Shown here piece by piece: positions 56,416-64,000 of a DNA stretch of 64,000 nt. A program made the translations under genes and the position numbers. The DNA is from an archaeon. GTDB lineage: Archaea; Nanobdellota; Nanobdellia; Pacearchaeales; GW2011-AR1. Each line of letters starts with the position of its first letter. The stretch's first letter is position 1. Under the pieces are notes generated by a model. That model was not told where the DNA came from. It worked only from the letters and a program-made list of their open reading frames with translations, and did not search any database. The stretch covers positions 147,261 to 211,260 of the forward strand of contig JABHWZ010000004.1 in NCBI GenBank assembly GCA_018657525.1, written 5' to 3'.

Positions 56416-57237
56416 TTAATTAAATTTCATTACCCGAAAAGCAAGATCTTCAGCACGCGGATCCCTTTGGCAAGCAAGAATAATCCTGCGTGAATCATTG
56501 CCCAACCTCACAACCCCCACATATTTTTCTCTGGGTCGTGAATTAAATCTCCATAAATAAGTGGGAGATTTAATTAATTTTTGACTTATTCTATCTAATC
56601 TTTGGATGTCATTTGTTCCAAGAACTAAAGATAAAGATTGTGTTTCATGGGGGGGAATATCTCCAATCCAGCTACTTCTCCCAACTAAATCTCCCTCCAA
56701 AGTATATTCATCTGAAGTCCCATAATTGTGAATTACTTTATCTTGTTCTCCCTCAGGCATATAAACAATTCTGGATAAAGTATTTGGAGATTGTCGCATC
56801 CAAGATTGAATAAACTGGATTAAATTATGGTATTCTTCTGGATTAATTTTACCTTCTAACTTTGTAGATGCTTCAAAGATTGCCCAGAGAGTATTTGATG
56901 CGCAAGCATAAGGATTTCCATTTCTTTTTCCTCTTTCTGAATATTCTGCTAAAGCGTCTTGATTCATTGAGGGAGTCATTTGTTTCATCAATCGATAAGT
57001 TGAAATTTCTCCTCGGTCCTCAACATTGGGAATTGTAAAATATGCCTCTGCTTCTATTGTTTGAGGAACATTCCTTTCTTCCTCCTCTCGAACTTCTGGT
57101 TTTAAGATTGGAGTTTTTGGTGTTTGATTATTTAAAGTTATAATTCCTGCTTCGATTAGTCTGGGTATATGTTCTTTAGGATTCTCTGGAATGTAAATTT
57201 CTTTTTTTCTTGGAGTGTCTCCTATTATTTGTTTCAT
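56416..57237 (-). CDS. MKQIIGDTPRKKEIYIP-family protein of unknown function, 273 aa
   Basis: The N-terminal ~55 residues (IGDTPRKKEIYIPENPKEH, IPRLIEAGII) match the split gene at 35956-36348 in protein and DNA. After an EEEER linker the body is different, with NQDALAEYSERGKRNGNPYA, CASNTLWAIFEAS and a C-terminal beta domain (YLWRFNSRPREKYVGVVRLG). It lacks a signal peptide or TM. It begins one base after the AAA+ ATPase stop (TAA-A-ATG), so the ATPase may act on or with it. Confidence 0.65.
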   Translation of the reverse strand: MKQIIGDTPRKKEIYIPENPKEHIPRLIEAGIITLNNQTPKTPILKPEVREEEERNVPQTIEAEAYFTIPNVEDRGEISTYRLMKQMTPSMNQDALAEYSERGKRNGNPYACASNTLWAIFEASTKLEGKINPEEYHNLIQFIQSWMRQSPNTLSRIVYMPEGEQDKVIHNYGTSDEYTLEGDLVGRSSWIGDIPPHETQSLSLVLGTNDIQRLDRISQKLIKSPTYLWRFNSRPREKYVGVVRLGNDSRRIILACQRDPRAEDLAFRVMKFN

Positions 57238-57238
57238 T

Positions 57239-58865
57239 TTAATCCCCCTCTAACTGAGAAGAATCATGATTTTGAGACTGGAAGTTTTTTCTTGTAAAAT
57301 CTGCAGTGTCTTCTATATGACCTAATGGTACCTCTCGATTATCTTCAAATTCTAAAGGCCTTGTAGTTAATACATCGCGCAAAGTTTGAGCCTTCTTAAT
57401 TTCCTCATAAGGATGACCATTGATACTACTCTTCACATCCAAATCTAATCCCTTAACTGCTGTAAGTAAATCTTCTTCAACTTCCACAGATGCACAAATT
57501 TGTTCTGGTTCTCCATCTTGAAATAAATTAGTAAAATAAAAAGCTGTTCTACCATTCCTAGCTGCTTCTAATGCAGAGCATATTTTATCTTTTTCTCCGC
57601 CATAATCTGCTCTTAATCTATTTGCTAAGGCACGAGTCATTGCTGCTTCCCGATTATGATATGACTCTCTAAGAATTTGGTCTTTTAAAATTCCGCCATG
57701 ATTGTGAGAGTGCCCAGCACATAATTCAAGGGCGGCAAACACTAAATCGCTTGACTCAACTGGAATTTCTCTTTTTCCTTTTTCTGCTCTCCATTTATTT
57801 TTTAACTTTGCCATAAAGTCTAATGCAGAAGCGTAACCTTTCATTGAACCAAACATTCTTAGCGAACCTGAAGTTAATTGTCTACACAGCGGGTCCCCTT
57901 TTTCACCTTGTGTTGTATCTCTTGAACAACCCGAACAATCTACTGGCCATTCACCACCTTCCATAAAATCTTTTCTTTGTTTTTTTCCAGAATCATCTTT
58001 TCCAGGGCAAAACGCCAAACCATTGAGATAAGCAAAAGCTGCTTCAGCTTCTACTCCGAGATTAACTGATTCAGAGCTGATTATTTTAGAAGCTGTAATA
58101 ACTTTATCCATAACATTTCTTGAGGTAGCTCTTCCCTTGAAAGTTGATGAAGTTCCTGGGTTAAGTAATTCAATCCATTTTCTATCTTCTTCTGTTGGAC
58201 CAAATTCTTGTGATCCTAGATTTAAAATAAAGGGGAATCTATCATATAATGAAAAAGATGCATCGTTAGTTGAGTTGTAATTTGTATCTCGTGGATCGTT
58301 TGAAGTTACTCCACATAAAAAATAACCCTCCTTACCTAATTCCAAATCTAATCCATGTTGATTATATCTTCCCTGAGTTACTCCTTGCAGTGCCCCCTGC
58401 ACCGGTCCAATCGCGTGAAGAATTTCGTCTAAGAATAACATTGATGCGTTGTGTCTTCCAGTTGACTTCCATTGAAATCCATCTCCAGGAATTTTTTCTT
58501 GTTTATCAAAACCTAATTCGTCTGATTGAGTTCCGATTAAAACTTCGGCCATGTAACAATCTCCAGAACTTTCAGCCCCAGGATTGAATTGTCCTCCTGC
58601 GAGATAATGTCGAAAATCATCTAACCAAAGTGATTTTCCGGTTGCACTTGGACCCATTAACCAAAACGGACCTCCTTGAAGAACTCTTGCAGTTAAAGCG
58701 TCAGCGACGGTTAATCCTCCAACTTTTCCAGGCAACGGTCTTGTGTTAATTGCTCTGGGTTCAGTTCTATAAATATCTAAAACGTTTTGTCCGGCCCGGT
58801 AAGCTTCGATTGCTCTATCTCCAAACCGTACATCTTCATAAGTTAAATCTTTTTTTTTGTGTCAT
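57239..58865 (-). CDS. MoxR-like AAA+ ATPase, 5' end frameshifted at an A9 tract
   Basis: Walker A GPSATGKSLWLDDF and Walker B MLFLDEILHAIG, with sensor-type VTSNDPRDTNY, place it among MoxR/RavA-like AAA+ ATPases that remodel protein complexes. A Cys group (WPVDCSGCSRDTT...DPLC) may bind zinc. The track begins at a TTG at 58735, but the open frame continues about 40 codons upstream (EDVRFGDRAIEAYRAGQNVL) to ATG ACA CAA at 58865. Frame is lost only because the A tract has nine bases, not eight. Either phase variation, programmed slippage or a sequence error. Partner gene follows by TAA-A-ATG. Confidence 0.75.
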
Positions 58866-58995
58866 TCTATTAGTAGTGTATTTACCTAAAAGTAGTATAA
58901 AATCTGACTTTATAAATGTTTCTACATTGTAGTTATTTTAAAAGAGTAACAGATTGATTACAAACTTTTATAAATGAATTTTTCTGTGAATTCGT
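58866..58995. promoter_or_regulatory. Divergent promoter region between the AAA+ ATPase and rps2
   Basis: On the + strand CTTTTATAAATG (58965-58976) is the TATA box of rps2, ATG 58996. On the minus strand ACATTTATAAAGT (58907-58919) serves the ATPase gene. No further operator-like symmetry stands out. Confidence 0.55.
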
Positions 58996-59838
58996 ATGAG
59001 TGAAGACATTATTGAAACAATAGAAGAAAATATCGAAGAAGTGGCAGGAGCAGTAGAGGAAGTTGTAGAAAAAGTAGAAGAAGTTATCAAACCAAAAGAC
59101 TTAGCCAAAAAAGCTGAAGCAGAATCGAGTGAAGATTCAGATATCGCAGCAAAAAAGAAAGCTCTTTTAGCAAAAGCCGCGGAGCTTAAAGCTAAGTTGG
59201 GTGCAGAAGGACCTCAGACAGAAGAGTTAAAAGAACAAGTTAAGATTAAAAAGAAAACTGACATGTTGATTCCTCTGGAAGAATATGTTAAAGCGGGAAT
59301 TTATTTAGGCACAAGAGTGGTTACTCCAAACATGAAACCTTTTGTTTACCGAAGACGTGCCGACGGGTTGGCAATTTTTAACACAGATTTAATTGATGAA
59401 AAATTAAAAGAAGCTATTAAATATTTATCTAAATTTAATCCAGAAGATGTTGTTCTGGCGTGTAAAAGACAAGCAGGTTGGAAGCCAGCAAGAATGTTTA
59501 GTGAATTAACTGGTGTTCGGGTTTTCACAAAAAAGTATCCGGCAGGAATTTTAACTAATACTCAATTAGAAGATTTCTTTGAGAATGAATTGACAATTGT
59601 TACAGATTCTTGGTTGGATAAAAATGCGTTAAAAGACACAATGGATGTTCATAAAAAAGTTTTAATGATTTGCGATACAAATAATTTTTCTCAAGGAGCA
59701 GATCAGATAGTTATTGGGAATAATAAAAGTGGAAAAAGTTTAGGAGTTATATTTTATCTTTTAGCAAAGGGGTATTGTAAGGCTAAGGGAATTGACAAAG
59801 AAATTCCAGAATTGGAATGGTGGACTGGAGAGGAATAA
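58996..59838 (+). CDS. rps2: Ribosomal protein S2 (uS2) with acidic N-terminal extension
   Basis: Small-subunit protein. The conserved domain starts near residue 90: MLIPLEEYVKAGIYLGTRVV, MKPFVYRRRADGLAIFNTDL, then LACKRQAGWKPARMFSELTG and AGILTNTQL. The first ~85 residues are a Glu/Val/Ala-rich helix not found in typical archaeal S2, an odd acidic add-on in an RNA-binding protein. Usually linked to eno and rpoK; here separated from eno by two opposite-strand genes. Confidence 0.95.
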   Translation: MSEDIIETIEENIEEVAGAVEEVVEKVEEVIKPKDLAKKAEAESSEDSDIAAKKKALLAKAAELKAKLGAEGPQTEELKEQVKIKKKTDMLIPLEEYVKAGIYLGTRVVTPNMKPFVYRRRADGLAIFNTDLIDEKLKEAIKYLSKFNPEDVVLACKRQAGWKPARMFSELTGVRVFTKKYPAGILTNTQLEDFFENELTIVTDSWLDKNALKDTMDVHKKVLMICDTNNFSQGADQIVIGNNKSGKSLGVIFYLLAKGYCKAKGIDKEIPELEWWTGEE

Positions 59839-59860
59839 TTTCTCCAGCAATTCCCAATCA

Positions 59861-59920
59861 CTATTTTTTACCTTTACCCCTTTTCTTATCTGAAAACCCA
59901 AAATCGTAATTGCTCACCAT
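59861..59920 (-). CDS. Possible basic microprotein, 19 aa
   Basis: MVSNYDFGFSDKKRGKGKK from ATG 59920, with a TATA-like TTTTTAAATTC about 45-55 bases upstream on the minus strand. Very short; recorded because it is the only ORF in a 155-base spacer. Chance is quite possible. Confidence 0.2.
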   Translation of the reverse strand: MVSNYDFGFSDKKRGKGKK

Positions 59921-59952
59921 CAACAACGTCTAGGATAAAACACTTATTTTTT

Positions 59953-60469
59953 ATTACAATAGAATTTAAAAAGTTTCATTCTTGATTTTTATTATGCAAA
60001 ACATTCTTATAAATAGGAGATTATTAGGGTTACAAACAATTAAATCTCCTGCATTATATTTTGGGCATCCAATTACAGAATATGGAACTGAGAAAGAGCA
60101 AGAACTTGTGCAGAAAATTAAAGAAGAGTTTCCAGAATATAATGTTTATAATCCAAACAAGTCAATTAATTTAGAAAACTATAAAATTTGGAAGCAAGAA
60201 ACAGGGAGGGGAATGAACTATTATTTTAATATTCTTTTGCCTGAAATGCTTGGGGGAATTTTTTTGCCTTTTAAGGATGGGATGTTTGGGGCAGGAGTTG
60301 TGGGAGAGGCGGAATTTTTATTAGAAAGAAACCTGCCTGTTTGGGAAATTAATTATTCTGGTAAAATAAAAGATATTGATTTGGATGCAAAAAGAGTTTT
60401 GAGTATTGCAGATACAATCAACAGAGTTCATCCCAAATAATGTTTTAATTACAATAGAATTTAAAAAGT
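59953..60469 (+). repeat. 22-bp duplicated promoter element
   Basis: ATTACAATAGAATTTAAAAA plus GT is identical at 59953-59974 and 60448-60469, each about 20 bases before the ATG of the following gene (59994 and 60492). The AATTTAAAAAG core is a TATA box. A shared identical promoter suggests duplication or co-regulation of these two genes. Confidence 0.6.
59994..60440 (+). CDS. Nucleoside 2-deoxyribosyltransferase-like fold protein
   Basis: Rossmann-like: ALYFGHPITEYGTEKEQELV resembles the start of NDT/DUF4406 folds, VYNPNKSINL follows, and DGMFGAGVVGEAEFLLERNLPVW fits the catalytic Glu and helix region of that superfamily. Start at 59994 (MQNILINRRL). Could be a nucleoside hydrolase/transferase or a nucleotide-sensing protein. 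Shares a promoter element with the phosphoesterase gene that follows. Confidence 0.5.
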   Translation: MQNILINRRLLGLQTIKSPALYFGHPITEYGTEKEQELVQKIKEEFPEYNVYNPNKSINLENYKIWKQETGRGMNYYFNILLPEMLGGIFLPFKDGMFGAGVVGEAEFLLERNLPVWEINYSGKIKDIDLDAKRVLSIADTINRVHPK

Positions 60470-60491
60470 AAAAAATGTTTTTTAAAATATA

Positions 60492-62159
60492 ATGGTTAAA
60501 AAGAGGGCCACTCGAAAGACTAGAAGATTTCCGCATAAGACTTATGTAATTACTTCTGCGCAAGGTATTCAATCTCCTTATTCAGATAAAATGTATGGAA
60601 GAGATAAATCTAAGGGAAGGCCATTATTTCATTTAATAAAAAATATCCAGGACTATGTTGATCTTAGGGGAGGAGAACTTATAATTGGGGGAGTTCCTGG
60701 AGCGAATGTTAATGAAATAGAATTGCATCCATTTTTTCGCGAAAAATTTCCGGACAATCTTTGGCTAGAAAAAGATTCAATTACCCGTAATGAACAAAAC
60801 AAAGCAAAAGAAAGAGCCAAAAGAAGCAAATGGGAAAAAAGAAAGAAAAGCTGGTTAGAAAAAAAAGCAGGAGAGGCAGAGGAGGATTCAGTCCCAATAA
60901 TTGCTGAAGATTTTCCGTATAATCAACCAATGCATTATTTTTGGAAAGACATCCCAGATACAGCATATCAAAGATTAGATGAGAAAAGACTTAATGAACA
61001 TCTCAGTCTTAGAGGGGTTCCAATCCGTCCGCAAAATAGAAATCCTTTTTCTGGAAAAGAAAGATTAACAAAAGAACATGTTGGAAGCTCAGTCATAATT
61101 CCTTCTCCCAAAAAAACAATTAAGGCAATCCCTCAAGGGGAAGGGGGAGAGTATCCAAATTTATTAATGAGTACTTGTGCTTGCACAGAACCAAACTATA
61201 ATCTGGGAAATTTAGGTTTTGATGCTAAAGAAGATCATGCTTATGGAGCGGTAGTGGTAGATGTCCTTGATGATAAAATCTTTCTAGCTAGAATTGCTCC
61301 TGCACACAAGAATGGTACATTCATTGATTTAGGGATGAAATGTGTTCCGGGTAAAAATCCGGAAAGAGCTAATGTTGTTGCGATGGTCGTAGGAGATTCA
61401 CATGTTGCAGATATTAATCCTAAAGTAGACCGGGCTAATAGAGATATGATGAAACAACTAAGACCACACCACACACATTTTAATGATGTGTTTGCCGCTC
61501 AATCACTTGGATTCCATAATATGGATGATATGATTTATAGGGCTCATGCTTATGAAGATGGGTTGACAAGTTTAGAAAAAGAATTAGAAACTACTGCACA
61601 ATATATAATTGAAAATGCTAAACTCGCTGGAAGATGGAATGGAGAAATAGTAATTAATCATTCTAATCACGACGATATGCTTTTCAGATGGTTAGAAAAA
61701 GAAGGCTATAGAAAGGATGAAGAAAACTTTTTTATTGGACACCAACTTATTGGAAAGAAAGTTACTCGTCAAAATTGTTTTAGAAAAGCAATTGAACTAT
61801 TTACTACAATTCCGGAAAATGTTACTTTTTTAGAAGCAGGGGAAGATCGTAAGTATCATGGGTATCTTTGTTCTTCTCATGGCCACCGTGGGATTAATGG
61901 ATCTAGAGGTTCATTATCTCAATTAGAAAAAACTTATATTAAAATAATTATGGGTCATGTTCATAGACTAGAACAGTTGAGAGAAGGAATTTCTGTGGGA
62001 ACAAGTACCAATATCCCACTTCCATACCAATTAGGAAATCCGTCGACGTCAATGGCAGGAAATGCAGTAGTCTATGAAGGGGGTCTTGCACAAGCAATTC
62101 CAATTGTTAAAGGAAAATGGGCAAGAAGTGATATTTTAAAATTCTTAAAAACTCATTAA
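60492..62159 (+). CDS. Phage T5 A1-like predicted metallophosphoesterase
   Basis: The Arg/Lys-rich start is followed by THYVITSAQ-like text (KTYVITSAQGIQSPYSDKM) and then blocks that fit the A1 protein family of T5-like and other large phages: MSTCACTEPNYNLGNLG, HAYGAVVVDV, the metal-site segments VVGDSHVADINPKVDR and IVINHSNHDDMLFRWLEKEG, later SSHGHRGINGSRGS and IIMGHVHRLEQL. The D-x-H, N-H-x-D and G-H-x-H order is that of calcineurin-like phosphoesterases. A 555-aa viral-type gene near rRNA and rps2 suggests capture from a virus. Confidence 0.7.
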   Translation: MVKKRATRKTRRFPHKTYVITSAQGIQSPYSDKMYGRDKSKGRPLFHLIKNIQDYVDLRGGELIIGGVPGANVNEIELHPFFREKFPDNLWLEKDSITRNEQNKAKERAKRSKWEKRKKSWLEKKAGEAEEDSVPIIAEDFPYNQPMHYFWKDIPDTAYQRLDEKRLNEHLSLRGVPIRPQNRNPFSGKERLTKEHVGSSVIIPSPKKTIKAIPQGEGGEYPNLLMSTCACTEPNYNLGNLGFDAKEDHAYGAVVVDVLDDKIFLARIAPAHKNGTFIDLGMKCVPGKNPERANVVAMVVGDSHVADINPKVDRANRDMMKQLRPHHTHFNDVFAAQSLGFHNMDDMIYRAHAYEDGLTSLEKELETTAQYIIENAKLAGRWNGEIVINHSNHDDMLFRWLEKEGYRKDEENFFIGHQLIGKKVTRQNCFRKAIELFTTIPENVTFLEAGEDRKYHGYLCSSHGHRGINGSRGSLSQLEKTYIKIIMGHVHRLEQLREGISVGTSTNIPLPYQLGNPSTSMAGNAVVYEGGLAQAIPIVKGKWARSDILKFLKTH

Positions 62160-62543
62160 TTATTTTATTCTAAAAAATAACCACTGATCATTTTTCTTTT
62201 TGTCGTCGCTGTCTTTGAAATCTGCTTTTATTAAACAATATTTTCCTTTTAGGATTTTTCCTTGAAGTATAAAAACTAATTTTTTTGGAGATTTAGATTC
62301 GAAAGAATAATTTCCCTTGTCCCAAATTCTGACTCGTCCTTTTCCATAACCTTCTTTTATTTCTCCTTGAAAATTTGCATAAGATTTTGGATGGTCCTCG
62401 ACGCTAATTGCTAAGCGTTTTAAATTCTTTGACCTCGGAGGCTGTTTTGGAACCGCCCAACTTTTTAAAACTCCGCCTGATTCTAATCTTAAATCCCAGT
62501 GCAATTTTTTTGCTCGATGTTCATGAATTACAAATATTGGCAT
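62160..62543 (-). CDS. Stand-alone LigD-type 3'-phosphoesterase domain
   Basis: FVIHEHRAKKLHWDLRLESG, LKSWAVPKQPP and KEGYGKGRVRIWDKGNY are the hallmarks of the DNA ligase D PE domain that trims 3' ends in DNA repair. His, Asp and Arg metal and phosphate ligands are present. No ligase or polymerase domain is attached, as in other archaeal stand-alone PE proteins. ATG at 62543 (MPIFVIHEHR) is the natural start. Ends tail to tail with the A1-like gene. Confidence 0.9.
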   Translation of the reverse strand: MPIFVIHEHRAKKLHWDLRLESGGVLKSWAVPKQPPRSKNLKRLAISVEDHPKSYANFQGEIKEGYGKGRVRIWDKGNYSFESKSPKKLVFILQGKILKGKYCLIKADFKDSDDKKKNDQWLFFRIK

Positions 62544-62713
62544 GCAAAAATAAAGAAAGGTTAGTATAAAAGAATTTTGATGGTATTTAATATAATTAAT
62601 TTTTTGTAATTTGTCTTGCTCCGTCGACAAATTACAATTTTGTAATTTTTTTATCGCAGAAATAATCCCCTCTTTTCATTTGTCCTCGAAATAACTATTT
62701 TTAACGGGCAAAA

Positions 62714-62725
62714 CATTTATAAATG
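62714..62725 (+). promoter_or_regulatory. TATA box of the 16S rRNA transcript
   Basis: CATTTATAAATG is the best archaeal promoter core upstream of the rRNA, about 220 bases before the mature 5' end. It is preceded by AT-rich DNA with no competing gene. Confidence 0.6.
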
Positions 62726-62739
62726 CAAATTAGATGGAT

Positions 62740-62940
62740 TAAATGTAACTAAGATGAGTGCCTTAATAAAAGTCATGTTAAAAGACCGTAAGGTATGATG
62801 TATGTAGTAAGTTACTTAGTTGTAATGATCGAGTCAATTCTAATAAATATGTAGCTAATAGTAGGAATTTGTGTGAAGTGGTTTTCTATCTTATATGAAA
62901 ATCGCGCTGAGAAATTTTCTTTGAAAATTTTTATGAAGTT
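62740..62940 (+). other. 16S rRNA leader with processing-type inverted repeat
   Basis: About 200 bases between the promoter and the rRNA hold no convincing gene; the longest ORF encodes only MSALIKVMLKDRKV. The inverted repeat AAATTTTCtttGAAAATTT (62912-62930) lies just before the 16S 5' end. The usual long pre-16S processing stem cannot be checked because the rRNA 3' side is beyond the window. Confidence 0.5.
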
Positions 62941-64000
62941 AAATCCAGTTGATCCTGCTGGCGGCTGCGGCTCTCTGGTTTGTACTTAGGCATGCAAGTT
63001 TTTTTTAGTTTCTTCGGAAATTGAAAGGCAAACTGCTCAGTAACACGTAGCTAACCTACCCTTAGGTCAAGGATACCCTCGGGAAACTGAGACTAATACT
63101 TGATAAGAGATAAACCCTGGAAAGATTCATCTCTGAAATTCGAGCCTAAGGATGGGGCTGCGGCGGATTAGGTTGTTGGCGGGGTAATAGCCCACCAAGC
63201 CGAAGATCCGTAAGGGCTCTTAGCGGAGAAGCCCTGAGACGGAATCTGAGATACTATTCCGAACCCTACGGGGTACAGCAGTCAAGAATCTTTTACAATG
63301 CACGAAAGTGTGATAGAGCGAGCCAGAGTGCCTTGCATTTGCAAGGCTTTTACTAAATTTAAAAAGTTTAGCGAATAAGGACTGGGTAAGACTAGTGCCA
63401 GCCGCCGCGGTAATACTAGCGGTCCAAGTCGCAGCCATTTTTATTGGGTCTAAAACATCCGTAGCTTGTTAAGCAAGTCTTCTGTGAAATCTCAATTCTC
63501 AAAGTTGAGGCGAGCAAAAGATACTACTTAGCTAGAGACTGGGAGGCGTAACGAGTACGTTTAAAGTAGTAGTTAAATGCTTTAATCTTAAACGGACTAA
63601 CAATAGCGAAGGCACGTTACGAGAACAGTTCTGACAGTAAGGGATGAAGGCTAGGGGCGCAAATGGGATTAGATACCCCAGTAGTCCTAGCAGTAAACTC
63701 TGCACACTAAACATCAGTACCTCTTCGAGAGGTATTGGTGCTGAAGGGAAGCCGAAGAGTGTGCTACCTGGGAAGTATAGTCGCAAGGCCGAAACTTAAA
63801 GGAATTGGCGGGGAGACACTACAACGAGTGACGCGTGCGGTTTAATCAGATTTTACACTGAAAACCTCACCAGGAGCGACAGCAGAATGAAGGTCAGTCT
63901 AAGGGGCTTACCTGACACGCTGAGAGGAGCTGCATTGCCGACGTAAGCCTGTGCCGTGAGGTGACCTGTTAAATCAGGTAACAGGCAAGACCCACATGTA
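62941..64000 (+). rRNA. 16S ribosomal RNA (5' part, truncated by window end)
   Basis: Starts AATCCAGTTGATCCTGCTGG, the archaeal 5' consensus. Universal cores are present: GTGCCAGCCGCCGCGGTAAT near 63395, GGATTAGATACCCCAGTAGT near 63667, and AAACTTAAAGGAATTGGCGG near 63793. About 1,060 of ~1,450 bases are included. The region equivalent to E. coli 940-960 reads CGGTTTAATCAGATTTTACA rather than the usual CGGTTTAATTGGATTCAACG, a divergence often found in DPANN. No intron is visible in this part. Confidence 0.97.

Overview
The window reads as chromosome from a small-genome, AT-rich DPANN archaeon, most like the Pacearchaeota/Woesearchaeota part of Nanoarchaeota. The archaeal character comes from direct gene evidence: proteasome alpha, SBDS, exosome Rrp4/Rrp41/Rrp42, RpoK, a PC4-like protein, RNase P Pop5, aRNase J, ribosomal S10 and S2, and an archaeal 16S rRNA running off the right edge. 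Genes are tightly packed, starts are usually preceded at 20-45 bases by TTTATAAA/TTTAAAAA boxes, many neighbours overlap by ATGA or abut as TAA-A-ATG, and a large share of ORFs are short lineage-specific proteins. The phylum placement is inferred and was not checked against a database.

Layout. 0-4.8 kb: cell-surface proteins (membrane coiled-coil protein, metzincin protease with a CARDB-like tail, two tandem Ig-like lipoprotein paralogues) and small helical or acidic proteins. 4.8-9.9 kb: a surface-glycan operon (GT2, kinase-like protein, methyltransferase, two GT4). 10-14.3 kb: HIT hydrolase, TM-helix protein, DEAD-box RNA helicase with an RS/RG-rich tail, transglutaminase-like and GIY-YIG proteins. 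14.3-17.2 kb: a probable small integrated element at tRNA-Asp, made of a tyrosine recombinase followed by about seven tiny membrane proteins. 17.2-25 kb: HAD phosphatase, SerRS, transporter, S10, ThyX plus a divergent thymidylate kinase. 25-28.6 kb: SNF2 helicase with an overlapping zinc-ribbon/coiled-coil partner. 28.6-36.4 kb: cyclophilin, a winged-helix/RelE toxin-antitoxin-like pair, TspO, a T4 endonuclease V-like glycosylase, a MutS-family ATPase and a PC4 protein. 36.5-41.2 kb: a six-gene, fully 4-nt-overlapping operon in which the two subunits of a 2-oxoacid:ferredoxin oxidoreductase flank a membrane protein, an acetyltransferase, a JAMM-like membrane protein and a BRO-N/DinD-like protein. 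41.2-47.2 kb: HemK2-like methyltransferase, aRNase J, large subtilase and RNase P Pop5. 47.7-53.3 kb: the proteasome/SBDS/exosome superoperon, interspersed with seven small unknown genes. 53.8-59.8 kb: rpoK, eno and rps2, an order I know as conserved in archaea, here broken by a second wHTH/RelE pair and by an AAA+ ATPase pair. 60-62.5 kb: phage T5 A1-like phosphoesterase and LigD-type phosphoesterase. 62.7 kb to the end: rRNA promoter, leader and partial 16S.

How the parts fit. Informational genes (ribosome, RNA processing and decay, proteasome, RNA polymerase) lie in long coupled transcription units. Surface glycosylation and secreted proteases and lipoproteins suggest an envelope built for contact with other cells. 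Accessory modules have been inserted into conserved operons. The strongest candidates for something undescribed are the tRNA-Asp integrase plus tiny-membrane-protein cassette, the paralogous wHTH/RelE modules with a structured intergenic repeat near each, the ferredoxin oxidoreductase operon carrying BRO-N and JAMM genes, a GC-rich palindromic in-frame insertion in enolase, and a modular gene family sharing the N-terminus MKQIIGDTPRKKEIYIP. Three genes look frameshifted, one of them at a nine-A tract; these could be real or assembly errors.
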